64,000 nt of DNA from the NCBI GenBank assembly GCA_949128115.1, contig OX421966.1, forward strand, positions 3,596,001 to 3,660,000, in the 5' to 3' direction. This document shows, piece after piece, positions 23,071 to 35,070 of this stretch. The notes beneath the pieces were generated by a model. It worked only from the letters and a program-made list of their open reading frames with translations, was not told the DNA's origin and did not search any database. The number at the start of each line of letters is the position of its first letter. The first letter of the stretch is position 1. Source of the stretch: Anaspis maculata (Eukaryota > Arthropoda > Insecta > Coleoptera > Scraptiidae). The position numbers were made by a program, and so were the translations under genes.

Positions 23071-24292
23071 TCAGTTGCGACTTGGTTCGCGAAACTCCAC
23101 GATGTCGTTGAATGCTTCTCTAAGTTTCCTTATTTCGGCCAGAATTGGACTCCGTTCTTCTTCATTAATATAACACCTCCACGAAAAAATTTCAATTTTT
23201 TTCAGTTTTGGCGCCACTCCTCCTAAAACACTGGATAAAAACATTGCAGAAAAGTAGTAAAAATTTGAGGCATTTTGAATCTGGAACTTACCCAATAAAA
23301 TCTGGTTTCAGAACATCATTGTAGGACAAACGTAGAGTTTCCAAACTCTGATGTTGAGTCATCCGATCCATGATCGCCGGTAATTTCAAGTGGCCGAATG
23401 GTATCCCAAGGAACTTCAAATTTTTGGCGCGATGAAGTAAAACCTTGTACGAATCCGTTATCCTCGCCGTCCTGATTTCAAGGCAGCGATCACGATGAAA
23501 GTCACCCCAAAAGTTTCCTTCGGCGTTTTGGAAGGTTATTTCCAGCAGAACCAGTTTTTCTACTGTTTCAGGTAGGTGATCGCAGATGGCACGTAGCAAA
23601 AATGAGGATAAGTGGCATACGCTGAAATCCAATTCTCTCAAACGATTGCAGCCGTTGAAGAGCTTTCGAATGTCGGCGATGCTCACGTCGCCAAAATATT
23701 TATCTTGCACGGACAGCACTTCCAGGTCTCCATGTTTGGAGATGGCGTCCATCAATTCAGAACTGGCATGCATTTTGATCATGTCCAGTATCAATTCTTT
23801 CGTTCTGCACCTCTCCAATATGTAAAATACGCCGTTGTGTGTGCTGGCTTGGTCGGAGCCGTAGCAGGTATAATAATCTCTCCCATATTCCGTCAGGTCA
23901 AGCGTTCCAATCGTCAAATGGGAATCAGGAGGGTTGGCCCCTCGGTAGTTTGGCCTATCAGAGATCTGGTACAATTTGGAAAAAAAACTTTCAATTTTTG
24001 AATAGCTTTCGGAAAAAATATAAAATGGGAAGTGATATCGGCAGAGACAAATACTCACCCAGCAGAACGTCATGTCCAGTTTTTCGATGGTTAACGAACT
24101 CGTAAAGAGCAATTCTAACTGGGAAAAGGTGATCTCTTGTCCAGCCAAAGAGAAGTTTTTCCACAGCAGTTTGTCACTGCACACCCTCTGGAATTTTTTG
24201 TTGATCTTCGTCAACATGCACAGGTCGAATTTCGGGAGGAGTGATACTATTCGGTACAAGATCTCGTCTGGTAAATGATCAAAATAATTCAT
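23071..24292 (-). CDS. F-box/leucine-rich protein, paralogue 2
   Basis: Exons 24292-24059, 23965-23292 and 23230-23071 give 355 residues. The first intron is only 93 nt and contains no stop, so the frame reads through it, but donor GTGAGT and acceptor TACCAG match the other copies. Exon 1 holds the F-box (DHLPDEILYRIVSLLPKFDL, VCSDKLLWKNFSLAGQ), exon 2 the leucine-rich repeats (LRELDFSVCHLSSFLLRAIC), and exon 3 an amphipathic charged tail (KLKKIEIF, REAFNDIVEF). This copy is very close to gene 1 in exon 1 and diverges more in exon 2. As before, TTCCAG precedes GAGCAAAATATGA, so a 5'UTR intron is likely. Expected role: substrate adaptor of an SCF ubiquitin ligase; target unknown. Confidence 0.87.
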
Positions 24293-25070
24293 ATTTTGCT
24301 CCTGGAACATTATTCATAAGTCGGTATAAGTAGATTGCATGCTACAAGTTTGAGAAACACACCATTGTTCCTTGCTTCATTTTTACCCAAAATTGAGATG
24401 ATGTTAGGGGAATTAGTTTTTTTTTTATTTCAGGAATATTAGGAATACTAGGTCTTCGGAGGGTGTTTAGCCGGTTTGGCGTTCGGCACTACCCGGCGAA
24501 TAGATCCATCACCGAGTGGTGTCAAGCGATTTCCCCTCCCCTGCCAGAAAGGCAATGGAGCAAAAAAAAAGAGCAAGATGGGGTACTTCGTTTCGCCACG
24601 ATCGATAGAATTCACACATTTCTGTAATGTACCTATTGATTTTGTGTGGTCTTCTGTGATTTGTCATTTCTTGTTGTCTGGTGAAGTTTAATGTTATGAA
24701 AATATATATTCACCTACATTTTTAATCTAGCCTCATTCCTAGATATGTTATGTGATACCCCATTCTGCCCCGGGTATGGGGTCAAATGCACCGAGACACA
24801 AATAACTATGTAACTCACCTCGTAACTCACTTTGTATCCCATTTATTATGGCTTTTTTGGTTCCAAACAGGAACGAATACATTAGGCAATCGATTATTGC
24901 TAGCGAAGTTCAAAGGTTCACCTTGAGCTAGATTCGACATGCTTTTAAACGTCAAGTACCTCGTACTGCCCCGGGTTCCTTTAAGTAGGTATCATCCGTT
25001 CAGATTTTATCATCAACTAGCCCAGGAATTAAATGCAAAATTTTGATGGAGTCCCTATCTGCCCGAGGCT
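24293..25070. other. Upstream region of F-box gene 2
   Basis: Shares the GGTATAAGTAGATTGCATG block (24318-24358) with gene 1. Further upstream are two GC-rich CTGCCCCGGG motifs near 24768 and 24967 but no recognisable gene. Confidence 0.4.
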
Positions 25071-25440
25071 TTTTTTTCTGTGGGAGGTGAAAGGTACAAG
25101 AAGCTACCATTTTTAGAGTTGGTGCTTTCTTGGGTTTTTTTTTCATTGGACTTGTATTTTCAAGGTCGAGAAACCCAATGCAATAGTTCCAAGAAGTGTG
25201 ATGCACCAGTGGCGTACCAGACGGCTGCGAATAGGCCAAAGTGCGATTTTTCATCAAGTCGTATGGTAAACCGTGACTGACACCTTTTTTGACATGTTTG
25301 ATATCATTTCTGATCAAATCGCACATTGTGATTTCACAAGTAGGTGTGAAATTCTAATAGAGACGTGTTCAATGCAGTTTTATGGGAGAACATGTTTTTT
25401 TACACCCTCTTTGATGTTTTGTATCTCTGGTTCCATCCGT
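25071..25440. repeat. Dispersed repeat D (inverted relative of 28970-29230)
   Basis: GTGACTGACACCTTTTTTGACAT, GAAATTCTAATAGAGACGTGTTCAA and GTACCAGACG reappear in reverse orientation between 28970 and 29230. Identity is modest (about 70-75 percent by eye). No open gene survives. Confidence 0.6.
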
Positions 25441-25990
25441 GTTCAATGCATTTTTATCTATGATTTCGATGTAAACAGTTGGTTTGAGCTATTCCACACA
25501 CAAATATCATTCGCTGATTTTTCTTTGTTTTTACAAAGTTTGAGGAAAAAATTGTCCTATTTTTGCTTCTTGATTTAGTTGGAATGCTTGCTAAATAGCG
25601 AACGATGGTGCCACCCCATGTGATTTTGATGGTCGTTAAAAATTTCTACCCTCTGTTGGAACACACAGGGGTTCGGCAAAATTTCCGGTATAGTGGAGGA
25701 AAGCGTTCACCGGCGTCGGTGTTAGGCCTCGTTGCGGAAATAGACCGACGTTGAATAAACGAATGAAAAAACAAATTTTGCTTCCAATTTCAATAACTGA
25801 TCACAGCTTGCCTATTTTTATGTCACTTGGTTCTTCAGAATTGTTATAGTAGGATTTTCGGATAGCAGAGTAGGTAGGCATTGAGATGTAGATAACTTTT
25901 GAATTTTTCAATGTATTTGAATAATTCTTTTTTAATCTTGAAGAAGAAACAAGAGAAATTCGTTACGTTACGTGTAGAAAATCGTATCCA
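25441..25990. other. Gene-free stretch
   Basis: Only short chance frames. No repeat partner recognised. Confidence 0.35.
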
Positions 25991-26335
25991 TCAAACGCTG
26001 TCCGCATGCCTCTACACAAAGACGTCTTTTTCCTGGCCGTTACTACCCGAGACGGCCGCTCATCCTGGCTTTGGCTAGGAATACCCGCGTTTGATGCAGG
26101 ACTCTACTCAATTCGTTTTTTCCTGCTTTTACATCAACTTTTTTTAAGAAATTCCAATTGATATCTGAAGAAGATGGCATTGGGCGTCGTGTAGGCCTAT
26201 TTTCAAACTCGACACGGTTTCGATTTTCTGACGGTGATTTGTTCAAAATGAAACTTGCACATTTCGTGAATAAAAAAAAATGCAGTGCTGGACACCATCT
26301 GATGTGGGCAAATTTTAGGCCCGGCGCAACAGGTT
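25991..26335. repeat. Dispersed repeat E (direct relative of 33120-33400)
   Basis: Both copies contain ATTGGGCGTCGTGTAG, TCGACACGGTT, TTTTC(T/C)GACGGT and TCAAAATGAAA in order. The minus-strand reading frame here (VEFENRPTRRPMPSS) is not kept in the other copy, so coding status is doubtful. Confidence 0.6.
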
Positions 26336-26379
26336 TTTCTCAAATTGCAGTCGATTAGCTGCCGTATTTGCTTAGGTAT

Positions 26380-28001
26380 TAGTCCAGTCAAATTAAGCAA
26401 ATATCGAGTCAAACCGGAAATAAATTCGGAAGTTGACGAAATTTGGTGGATCGATGCAGAATTTAACGTAGAATAACATACTGAAATTCCCGGAAATTCT
26501 AAGGCTTGGATTCTTTTTTAGGACCCATAAAAGAGCGCCATCCTTGAAAATTTTCGATTTTCTCTGAATAACTTGTAAATTATTACCTTTAGAACAGAAC
26601 TACCAGCAAAGCGAATGTAGCCTGTTGAATTCCCAAGAGATCAGTACTAGATTCATTACTTTGTGGTCGATAGCCTATAAGATACAGCGGCTGCAAAAAC
26701 GCAGTGAAAATTACTCAAAATCTATTTCCGGATTTTACGTAACAATTTGCATAGTGTCAGTTCAGGGGCTGTAACGTGGACAGCAATGAGCGGATTTCAA
26801 TGTGTGTTACACGTCTAGAAAGCCAATTCAACATTCTGTATTACATTTTTGTCTAGAAGTCGCTAACTTCAAAATGGTACGTTCCCTCGATCTTTAAAAT
26901 CGATGCTTGATGTCCCAAAGAATCCCCAAAAATTAATTTTTTTCTAACAATGCCATTCGCTTCATTTTGGAAGTAGGGCAAAACCATCCAGGGAATATAT
27001 GGAGAATTGAATACCAAAAAAACAACATGTTTTGAAATCACGTTCATAGTGATGGTTCCTAAGTTATATGGGTTGAAAGACTAAAACGACCTTTTTAGAA
27101 AAAAAAGGTAATCCAGACACTAACTACTGATTACTGCAAGGACCTTGCATTTGAGGTCTAAGATGCCACTTGGCAAACGTGGAAAATACATCAATATACT
27201 TAATATGTCTGTTAAGTGGCATTTTGTACCATCAGATGCAAGGTCCGTACAGTATTCAGCAGTTGGTGTCCGGACCACCTATCTTTTTTTCCAAATAGGT
27301 CGTTTTAGTCTTTCAACCCATATAACTCAAGAACCATCACTGGGAAAAAAAAATCCCAAAACATGCTATTTTTTGGTATTCAATTCTTCATATATTCCCT
27401 GGATGATTTTGCCCTAAGTGAAAAATTGAGCAAATAGCATGGTATGAAAAAAAATCGATTTTTGGGGATTCCTTGGGACATCAAGTATCGATTTCAAAGG
27501 TCGAGGAAGAGTACCATTTTCAAGTTGGCGACTTCTAGACAAAAGTGTGATACCAAATGTTTATTTGGCTTTCCAAACATGTGAGACACATTGAAATCCG
27601 CACATTTTCTTTCCACGTTACAGCCCCTGAACTGACACTATGCAAATTGTCACGTGAAATCCGGAAATTAATTTTTAGTAATTTTTACTGCGTTTTTGCA
27701 GACGCTGTATCTCGAAGACTATTGACCACAAAGTGATGAGTTCAGTACTGATCTCTTGGGAATTCAACAGGCTACATTTGCTGCTATGATTTTAGTGTCC
27801 TAAAGGTGATAGTTTACAAGTTATTCAGAAAAAATCGAAAGTTTTCAAGGATGGCGCTCTTTTATAGGTCCTAGAAAGAAGCCAAGCCTTGGAATTTTCG
27901 GGAATTTCTGTATGTTATTTTACGTTGAATTCTGCATCGATCCACCAAATTTCGTCAACTTCCGAATTTATTTCCGGTTAAAACCTATTTTGACTGGGCT
28001 A
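26380..28001. mobile_element. 1.6-kb near-palindromic element, TA-flanked
   Basis: The ends read TAGTCCAGTCAAA (26380) and TTTTGACTGGGCTA (28001), inverted with TA outside. Arms of about 0.8 kb pair throughout, for example GAATTTATTTCCGG near 27965 with CCGGAAATAAATTC at 26414, GGATGGCGCTCTTTTAT near 27850 with its complement at 26530, and CAGGGGCTGTAACGTGG at 26764 with its complement near 27620. The turn lies near 27180-27205. It has the same general plan as 15353-17250 and starts with the same TAGTCC, but the arms are a different sequence. Confidence 0.85.
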
Positions 28002-28969
28002 TATGGCAAATTGAAATGTTCCTGAGCTAGTGATTTTGAACATTTATGCATGATTTTTTACTTCCCGGTTGTTTTCGAAGTGATTACTTCCAAGAAGAGA
28101 AATAGTTCATGACTGGGGCGATCGCGGTAGCTCTAGAGACTTTCCATCAGCTTCGCAAATATTTTGGTAACCCTCAAAGAACGGCTCCTTCGCCAATAAT
28201 GGATTCATTACCTATCTGTCTTATTTGCGCATCGTGATCTCCCAGCGAGTTTCGTAGTACTGATGAGAAAGCTCAAAGAATGGTATATATTTTCACTTGC
28301 CTCCGCCATTTTGAATCTTGACGTATCGTCCATTGTGTAATTTGACTTTTACAAACTATCCATTTGGCTATTCAGTGGTCCTAAATTTGGCTAAATCGGA
28401 AAAATGACAAATGTTTGGCGAGGAAAATAAAAAAGCCAGGTTTTTGCTAGGCCCACCCAGTAGCTAGGTCCCTACTTTTATGATGAGTAACACTTGTACT
28501 TTAGGTACATTCGAGAAACAGTTTGAGATATTTTCTCAAAATGGTTTCTCCCACATTAATAAGCATTAGATAAGGAGTATGTGTGATAGTTTTCATGTTC
28601 CGACCTATTTGGGTTCAAGATAGAATTTCTCGATTTTTGATCACCTGTAGGCATCTGCAAAGGGGTCATCATCGTAGAGACACATTTCGAAATTAAGGGT
28701 CCATATGACAATCTTGCCGGATGGCATTGCGATACCACGAGTAGCAACTTTCAGGCCGTTCCAAGCGATAACATCTGTACGATTCATAGGATCATAATAA
28801 CTTGGGAAACTGATTTTTTTTATGATAATCCCCACATGAAAATTCTTTGTAACTTGGCCTATTTGAAAATTGGCACCTTTCCAATGTATGACCGAAAAAA
28901 TGTGAATTTGTCATAAGGGCCTCATGGGGCCCAAAACCTTGAGAACCTCGTTGTATTCTTTGAGGGTAA
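28002..28969. other. Gene-free stretch
   Basis: No assignable gene. A minus-strand frame at 28641-28835 (ending CLYDDDPFADAYR before a possible GTGATC donor) reads like protein, but no family was recognised and no flanking exon was found. Confidence 0.3.
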
Positions 28970-29230
28970 AGGATCATGTTTTTTTTTCTTCTGATAAAAC
29001 CGGTTTGAACACGTCTCTATCAGAATTTTATACTTAATATTGGAATCAGAGAGTGCGATTGAGTTAGAAATGATACTAAAATGTCAAAAAAGGTGTTAGT
29101 CACGGTTTATTTTTCACGACTGTGAAAAATTGCACCTCGGCCCCTTCGCAGTCGTCTGGTACACCACTCGGTACACTTTATGGAAACTTATCGCATTTTG
29201 TTCCTTGACCTTGAAAATATAAGGTCTTCC
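28970..29230. repeat. Dispersed repeat D, second copy
   Basis: Inverted counterpart of 25071-25440 (shared GTTTGAACACGTCTCTATCAGAATTT and AGTCACGGTTTA stretches). Confidence 0.6.
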
Positions 29231-29249
29231 ATACCAAGAACATGGGCGA

Positions 29250-29690
29250 TGATTTTGCAAATGACTTTCTCTGTGGTATGATATGAACACTTAACACTCT
29301 GAATTGTGCTTAAAAGGAAATATTGCTCTACCCTGGGTAGGTATTTCTCGTTGTCTCGTAACAGTAACTGCAGATTACGCTCCCAAAAAATACAAAAATA
29401 TCACCAATATTTGTTATCACGAGTTTCTTTGATTATCTAGAGTCGACTTCCACGCAAATATTGATGCGAACACTCGGAACAGTAGATGTGTTGACAATTT
29501 GTTTGCCAGTCGGGCTTGTTAGGACGATTAGAGCATGAAATTACCATGCAAGGTCCTCCTGAAGTGCAGGATTGAAAAGCAGAATGCTTTTCCAAGCAAA
29601 TTGTTTTCTGATATGACATAACCTCAAAAACATGTCTCGAAACACAGCTAACATTTCTCTGTTGTTTCCGAGGTTGTTTCTAACATGGAG
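29250..29690 (-). pseudogene. Dispersed repeat B with RING-like zinc-binding fragment
   Basis: Matches 12990-13470. The minus strand at 29437-29619 encodes 60 residues with cysteines and histidines spaced PCMVISC, then NCQHIYCSEC. The C-x-H-x2-C-x2-C half resembles a RING finger core. The same arrangement is recognisable in the other copy, where one cysteine codon became TGA. This implies the repeat once carried a coding exon. No complete gene can be built here. Confidence 0.4.
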
Positions 29691-29745
29691 GCTGGACGGC
29701 GCTGTTAGGTTATCAACAGAATGTTGTCAACATTCAACAGAAATA

Positions 29746-29790
29746 ACAACGACAACAACAACAACATGCACAACAACAATAACAACAAAT
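29746..29790. repeat. (CAA)n-type simple repeat
   Basis: Imperfect run of CAA/CAACAA units. Confidence 0.8.
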
Positions 29791-29819
29791 AAACGTATTG
29801 TCGGATAACTACCTACTGT

Positions 29820-30160
29820 TATTACAATAAATATAGTACAATGTTGTACTGTAGGTAAGTAGGTACTTACTTTTTTTACACGAACTGCAACTATTCCACA
29901 AAAGAATGAAATAAATAATTATCCGAGACACACAACACGTGGTGGTATGTATCAGAAGGGATGGAATGAATACATGGAAAATGGCGGCCGTCGGCCGTAC
30001 CCTGTGGTGTGGTTGCGCTAGTCACAGTAGACAGCCTGCTGTGCCGGGCTGGCTGGTGTCCAATAACGTTATCCATTCGAAACCACGTGATTCAGCCATC
30101 CAATAGAGCGCCACGGTGAGTGAGTTGCCTACGAATACGCTGCATGATTTCTATCCAGGA
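29820..30160. repeat. Dispersed repeat A, second copy
   Basis: Inverted counterpart of 12350-12680, including GGCGGCCGTCGGCCGTACCC and CACGTGATTCAGCCATCC. Confidence 0.7.
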
Positions 30161-30204
30161 TACGAACACTTGTACCTACGGATGTAAACAAACAGTAGGA
30201 GTTT

Positions 30205-30495
30205 TTTTACAGAACATGTTCAAATTTGCAAGTCGTCAGACATTTGGAGATATGTGAGAGAGCTCGCACAGAAGCTTTTTCTTCCACCAAATGTTAACGG
30301 GTACCACCAGAACCGCAGATGTACAGAAAACCGCATTCAAAGTACCACTTGTTGATGCACCGAGTGATGCACGCAGCCGAAACGCGCATGTGTGTACAGA
30401 ATGTTCGTTCAAGACCTTGCGCAAGGAACTTGAGAAAGGACACTACTTCAGGACGGTCAATCGGTTTGAGGAATGAGGTGCTTTCGTTTCGCCAG
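30205..30495. repeat. Dispersed repeat C, second copy
   Basis: Direct counterpart of 14575-14880. The A, B and C modules are present at both loci but in a different order and orientation. Confidence 0.65.
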
Positions 30496-31640
30496 TAGGA
30501 GCTGCTTGGGGTGAATCACTGTAGACAAAGAAATGTCCACCATTTTTGGAAAGAAATGGTGAAAGAGCTCAAACTGGAGCCTCAAGTGAGTTTTCAAAAA
30601 TCGCTCTGATATTTCTTTAACGGCGCATCCACCATTTCAGCAGCGCATCTATAGTTTTCATGAGATTTTCACTAATTTTTCATGGTTAGCTTCTTACTAA
30701 CGAAATCTGCTCTGACAATAGTTCTTCTTCTTGTACAAATTCGGCTCTTCTGCGACGGCGTGGACAGGTATAGGTAATGGCGATTTATTTGATCAGGCCA
30801 TAATTTCGAACAAAATGATCAATTTTACCATTGCAATTAACAAATGGATGCATGGAATGCGTCAAAATTTGTGCTAGAGCATGTAAAAGTATAACATTTT
30901 GCTAGAAAAGTAAGCAAGAAACTGAATTATTGCTTGATTTTTCATATATCTCGATATTAAAGTTGAAAAATGTGTGGTGAGATTCTGATCCGAGGATGGA
31001 CTGTATAACTGGTTGCCTGCTCGTTGACCGTTTGCCCTCTGTTGATGTTTTAAACCCACGTCCCACGTGCCATGCGCCATGTGTTGACCTCAAATATTTG
31101 GCCGAGAAAAGTCATCACATCAGAGTACATTCATCAGAAAAAAGTCTAAGGTGAACAATAGACTTATGGCTTCAATTTTTACATGGTGTATTCGTTTGTG
31201 GCACGTGTGTCAGTACAGTACTGTCAGTTCGGAATGTTCGGATGTAACATTGGTTGCCTAACCTGATGATAAAATGATACAAAAAGGCCTGATCGCTCAC
31301 TGAACCTTCTTGTAGCCCTCTAGCATCCACCATTTAGCTTCTTAGTAACTATTTCACACTAAAAACCACTCCTTTGATAAGAAACGCAACGTTTTCCAAC
31401 GTATTGTACACAAATTCTCCAGTTTGTTCGAATGTAGCACAAGTTGCCTAATCAAAAGTTGCACATGCGTCTAGAACACTATGTATTGGAACTGGAACTA
31501 TTATTTTGGGTGGATGAGCTTAAATTGGGGACAAAAGTGACGTTGCAACAACCATTTCGATTCACTTCCAACAGCGCATCCAGCATTTAAACGACGTATC
31601 CACCATTTTTGTGTGACCCGAAATGATTTGTATGGTGTTT
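30496..31640. other. Gene-free stretch with recurrent GCATCCACCATTT phrases
   Basis: The phrase GCATC(C/T)A(C/G)CATTT or close variants recurs at about 30625, 31323, 31568 and 31594 and continues at 31805 and 31975. This suggests an old, dispersed tandem structure. No gene supported. Confidence 0.35.
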
Positions 31641-31644
31641 TCTC

Positions 31645-31810
31645 GGGAGTCGGACAACTCGTCGACGCCCAACTCATCGACAGGATAAATTGCCGACACC
31701 CAACTCATCGACAAGACAACTCGCCGACAGGACAACTCATCGACAAGACAATCCGCCGACAGGACAACTCACCGACAAAACAAGTCGCCGACCAGAAAAC
31801 TCACCGATTT
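31645..31810. repeat. Minisatellite, ~18-bp unit (GACAACTCGCCGACAGGA type)
   Basis: Eight to nine degenerate copies of an 18-bp unit alternating CTCATCGACAAGACAA and CTCGCCGACAGGACAA. The period is a multiple of three, so plus-strand translation is repetitive (for example IDKTIRRQDNSPT), but start and stop lie at chance positions. Taken as a non-coding minisatellite. Confidence 0.85.
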
Positions 31811-32065
31811 TCAACAGGGCATTCACCATTCGAATGGCGGCTACACCATTTTCTCAAAATTATTGGTAGGATTTGCGAAGATTGATTTTTATCGTGGGGG
31901 ATTGAGTGGAGACTATATAGTGGATAAATGCACTTGACCTTGCTCTTGCCACATTTAAGATTATTTTTCCACAGCGCATTCACCATTTGAGCTATAGTCC
32001 AGGAAAATAGACATTCACATGGAAAAAAATTGTAACAGACTGATTTTTTGCATGCATCTTAGTTT
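31811..32065. other. Gene-free stretch
   Basis: Nothing assignable beyond a CATTCACCATT phrase. Confidence 0.3.
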
Positions 32066-32831
32066 TGTTACGATATCTCGCGTACGGGTTCGAATATAAT
32101 TGAGACAATCGTTTTAAACACACACTATTTATTACTGCGTACTACTACAATAACTATACGCCCACAATTATCTACTTGGAATTATATCGCAGGTAATTCG
32201 CTTGTTTCGCTCGCGTTACCACTTCGCATTCCAATTCAATACTGCCGCAAGCTGCCCGCTGATGCCTTATATAAGGTCTCCCAATAGTGTCCTCGAACTT
32301 TCGGTCTACTTGCAGCAAATTCCATGGTGGTCTGGCATATGCGGTTTCTAGATCGTTCCTGAATAATCGTACACTTTACCCGTATAATTCTGCCGGGTTA
32401 CGAGCGGCGCTTCCGCCAAAATGGACAGATCTTTCTTGATCGAGCATTGAAATCTACCTTCAGTTTCACATACACGAATGCTCTGGAATGCACCCAGATC
32501 GCTCCAGACTTCTACACTGCGATCTAATGATGGAAAGATCCAGAAACATCGAGTGTTTACCAATATGTACGGGATCGCCGCTCGTCGCAGTATTGTGACC
32601 CTCAATAGATTCCAAAAGTTCCCCATTGATATCGTTACCGCTAATAAAGTTACGCGAGGTCGAAGGTCACGAAAAACAGTTCTTCGAATATATTTCGAGA
32701 ACGACGACTTTCATCGAAAAAATATCAGGCTAGTTTGTAGCTAAGACGATTCGCTATTAGAGATAATTTGAAAGTCTTTTGTACCGGCAATGATTCACGA
32801 GATGGCGGTTCAAAGAACCAGGAACGTAACA
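32066..32831. repeat. Possible solo LTR (766 bp)
   Basis: Bounded by TGTTACG at 32066 and CGTAACA at 32831, the TG...CA type with 7-bp inverted ends, and richer in GC and CG dinucleotides than its surroundings. A TATATAAGG box lies at about 32269. The Gypsy element at 35.7 kb also starts TGTTACG. No 4-6-bp target duplication is visible (AGTTT before, ATCGA after), no primer-binding site follows, and the partner LTR is not in the window. Confidence 0.4.
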
Positions 32832-33119
32832 ATCGAATCGTTTTGACACAATAGCTGCCGAACCAGTAATCTTTGATTTCTAATATGTCATTTGAAAGCC
32901 CTTGAAAAACGGTATTCAGAACAGTTCAAAGTATTGCCCTATCTGTCATCTGTCAAATTTAAAAAATGTCAAAGTTAAAAACTTTACCATTGATTCATCA
33001 AAATCTATTTGATTGATTGGAAGCAAATTTGGCAGAAAGCAACACAACAAAAGAGTCAAATAACCTATGCAGTTGCAGTTGTCCATCATTCTCCAGTCGA
33101 GCGTTATGAATTTTCAAAT
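32832..33119. other. Gene-free stretch
   Basis: No gene or repeat partner recognised. Confidence 0.3.
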
Positions 33120-33400
33120 ATTTCCCCAGCCGTTGCCACCTGAGAGGGCCTTTCGCCCGTATTATGACCGGGACGACACGCTTTTGATGAAGTACTCCAC
33201 TCACAAATTCATTCCTGCTCGGGGATCACCTTCTTACAAAAAATTCCGTCTGATATTGAAAGTAGATTAGATTGGGCGTCGTGTAGACTCGTCTCCAAAA
33301 TCGACACGGTTCCGGTTTTCCGACGGTAATATTTTCAAAATGAAATTTGCACGTTCCATGAGTTTGAAAAAACTGCAGTTCAAACCTCGACATGCGGTGA
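33120..33400. repeat. Dispersed repeat E, second copy
   Basis: Direct counterpart of 25991-26335. Confidence 0.6.
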
Positions 33401-35070
33401 GCCCTACGAAATAATCATGTTGGGTGCAGACATGCTGCGGATGAAAGTTGAAGAAAAGACTTGATTAATTTTTGCAGGAAAAATTTTCGAAATCGGATCC
33501 ACGGTTTTTCAGTTTTTACTCTCTGGAAAGACTTGAAATTTTCCAACATTGCATTCTTTTTCAACAGATTCTCCCCTTTTTCTTGAAGAATAGGTAGATG
33601 GCTCTTGAACACTCCCCAAAAATTTTGTTCACAATTCCCCGAAAATTTTCGTTCTGAAAATTTGTCTGGGTAATCGAGACCGGACTTAGATGATGGGGCG
33701 TGAAGTGAAGCCTTGATTGACGATTTTTACAATAAGATGATTTGGGAGAAGATTCGAGGTTTTCCTCAATCTCTAATTCCTGACAAAATTACCAAACTCT
33801 TGCAAATTATTCTCAATCTTTCTCTCTAATTCCAACTTCCTATCCAAAGGGACGTTTCAACAACAACAATTCCATAGGTTTCCTAATACTAGTCGGGAAA
33901 GTTTTGGGGTGACACAACCGATCGGGAAGAAGGAAAAATTTCATATATACTCATGTAATGTACATTTTACATGTGAATTTTCTCCTAGGAGAACTTTTGT
34001 GTGAAATTTTGCGGTGCAGATGTCATATCACTCACTGGAAACACAACAATCTTTTAGTAAATTTCTCCCTTGACTTTATTACCTATATTTACCATTATCG
34101 GAAATGAATAAATTTTATATTTCGTGATGGTTTGCCGATACAGAAAACTTTTGAATAACCTTTTGTAGCAAATTGGTTAAGCTACAAATTAGCTTTGTGC
34201 ATTTTTTCGATAAAGGTTGTCGTTCTTGAGATATATGTGAAAAACTGATTTTCGCGACCTTTGACCTCGCGTAACTTTACTAGCGGCAACGATATCGATG
34301 GGGAACTTTCAGAAATTATTCAGGGTCACAATACTAAGGTGCATGCAAAAATTCAGCCTGTAACAAATTTTTTCCAACCAATCCAAATTTTTTGTTTGTC
34401 TATTTTTCCTGTAGTCCGGCGGCTTAGTAGATGGATTATGCACTTTGTGCCGAAGCAAATTTTATTTTATTTTTGTGGAATATGATTAAGAATGAAAGTT
34501 ATGAGGGGTGGAGCTATTCTCAATTTTTACCAGGGGGGGAGGGGGAGGGGGTTGTTCTGGCTTTTTGGGGGCGTTTTTTGGACCTTTTCTTTTGCACTCG
34601 ATGTTGTAAGCGGAAGCAAGGTGTTTTCTAGATCTGTGATATATCCGGTTTTTTTTAAGTGGTGTAGCCACCCCCTTCCCTTCTTGGGAGAGGGCTGGGG
34701 GGCTCAAGTTGACACATGTGGCCGATTTTCACTTTTTCTTTGATTTCGAACCAATATCGGCGAGTTTGGTATCGTTTCCGACTAAATCACATCTTCTAAA
34801 CTCAACCATGACTTGAAAAAATCGATAGCGACAAGTTTAGACGAGTTGTGCAGAGAATATCATGTTTTTTTGTGCTCCTATTTGAAGACATTTTTTGAGG
34901 GGATTTTAGACATTTGTGATTGAATTCCATGTCAGGTGTATTATTTTGAACTATTTTGCGCCTAAGGAACGTATTTTAGAACAGTCTTTTGTTTTTGGAA
35001 AAAAATTAAAAAAGTAATTTTTCAACTTGTTTTGAGCAAATTTTTTCATAATTCAACAACGCCTGAAAGG
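33401..35070. other. Gene-free stretch
   Basis: G-rich and C-rich short runs (34533-34552, 34670-34700) but no supported gene. Confidence 0.35.

Noticed and set aside
22731..23111. 126-codon plus-strand frame downstream of F-box gene 2
   Set aside because: No recognisable motif, no splice or repeat support; composition is that of surrounding non-coding DNA.
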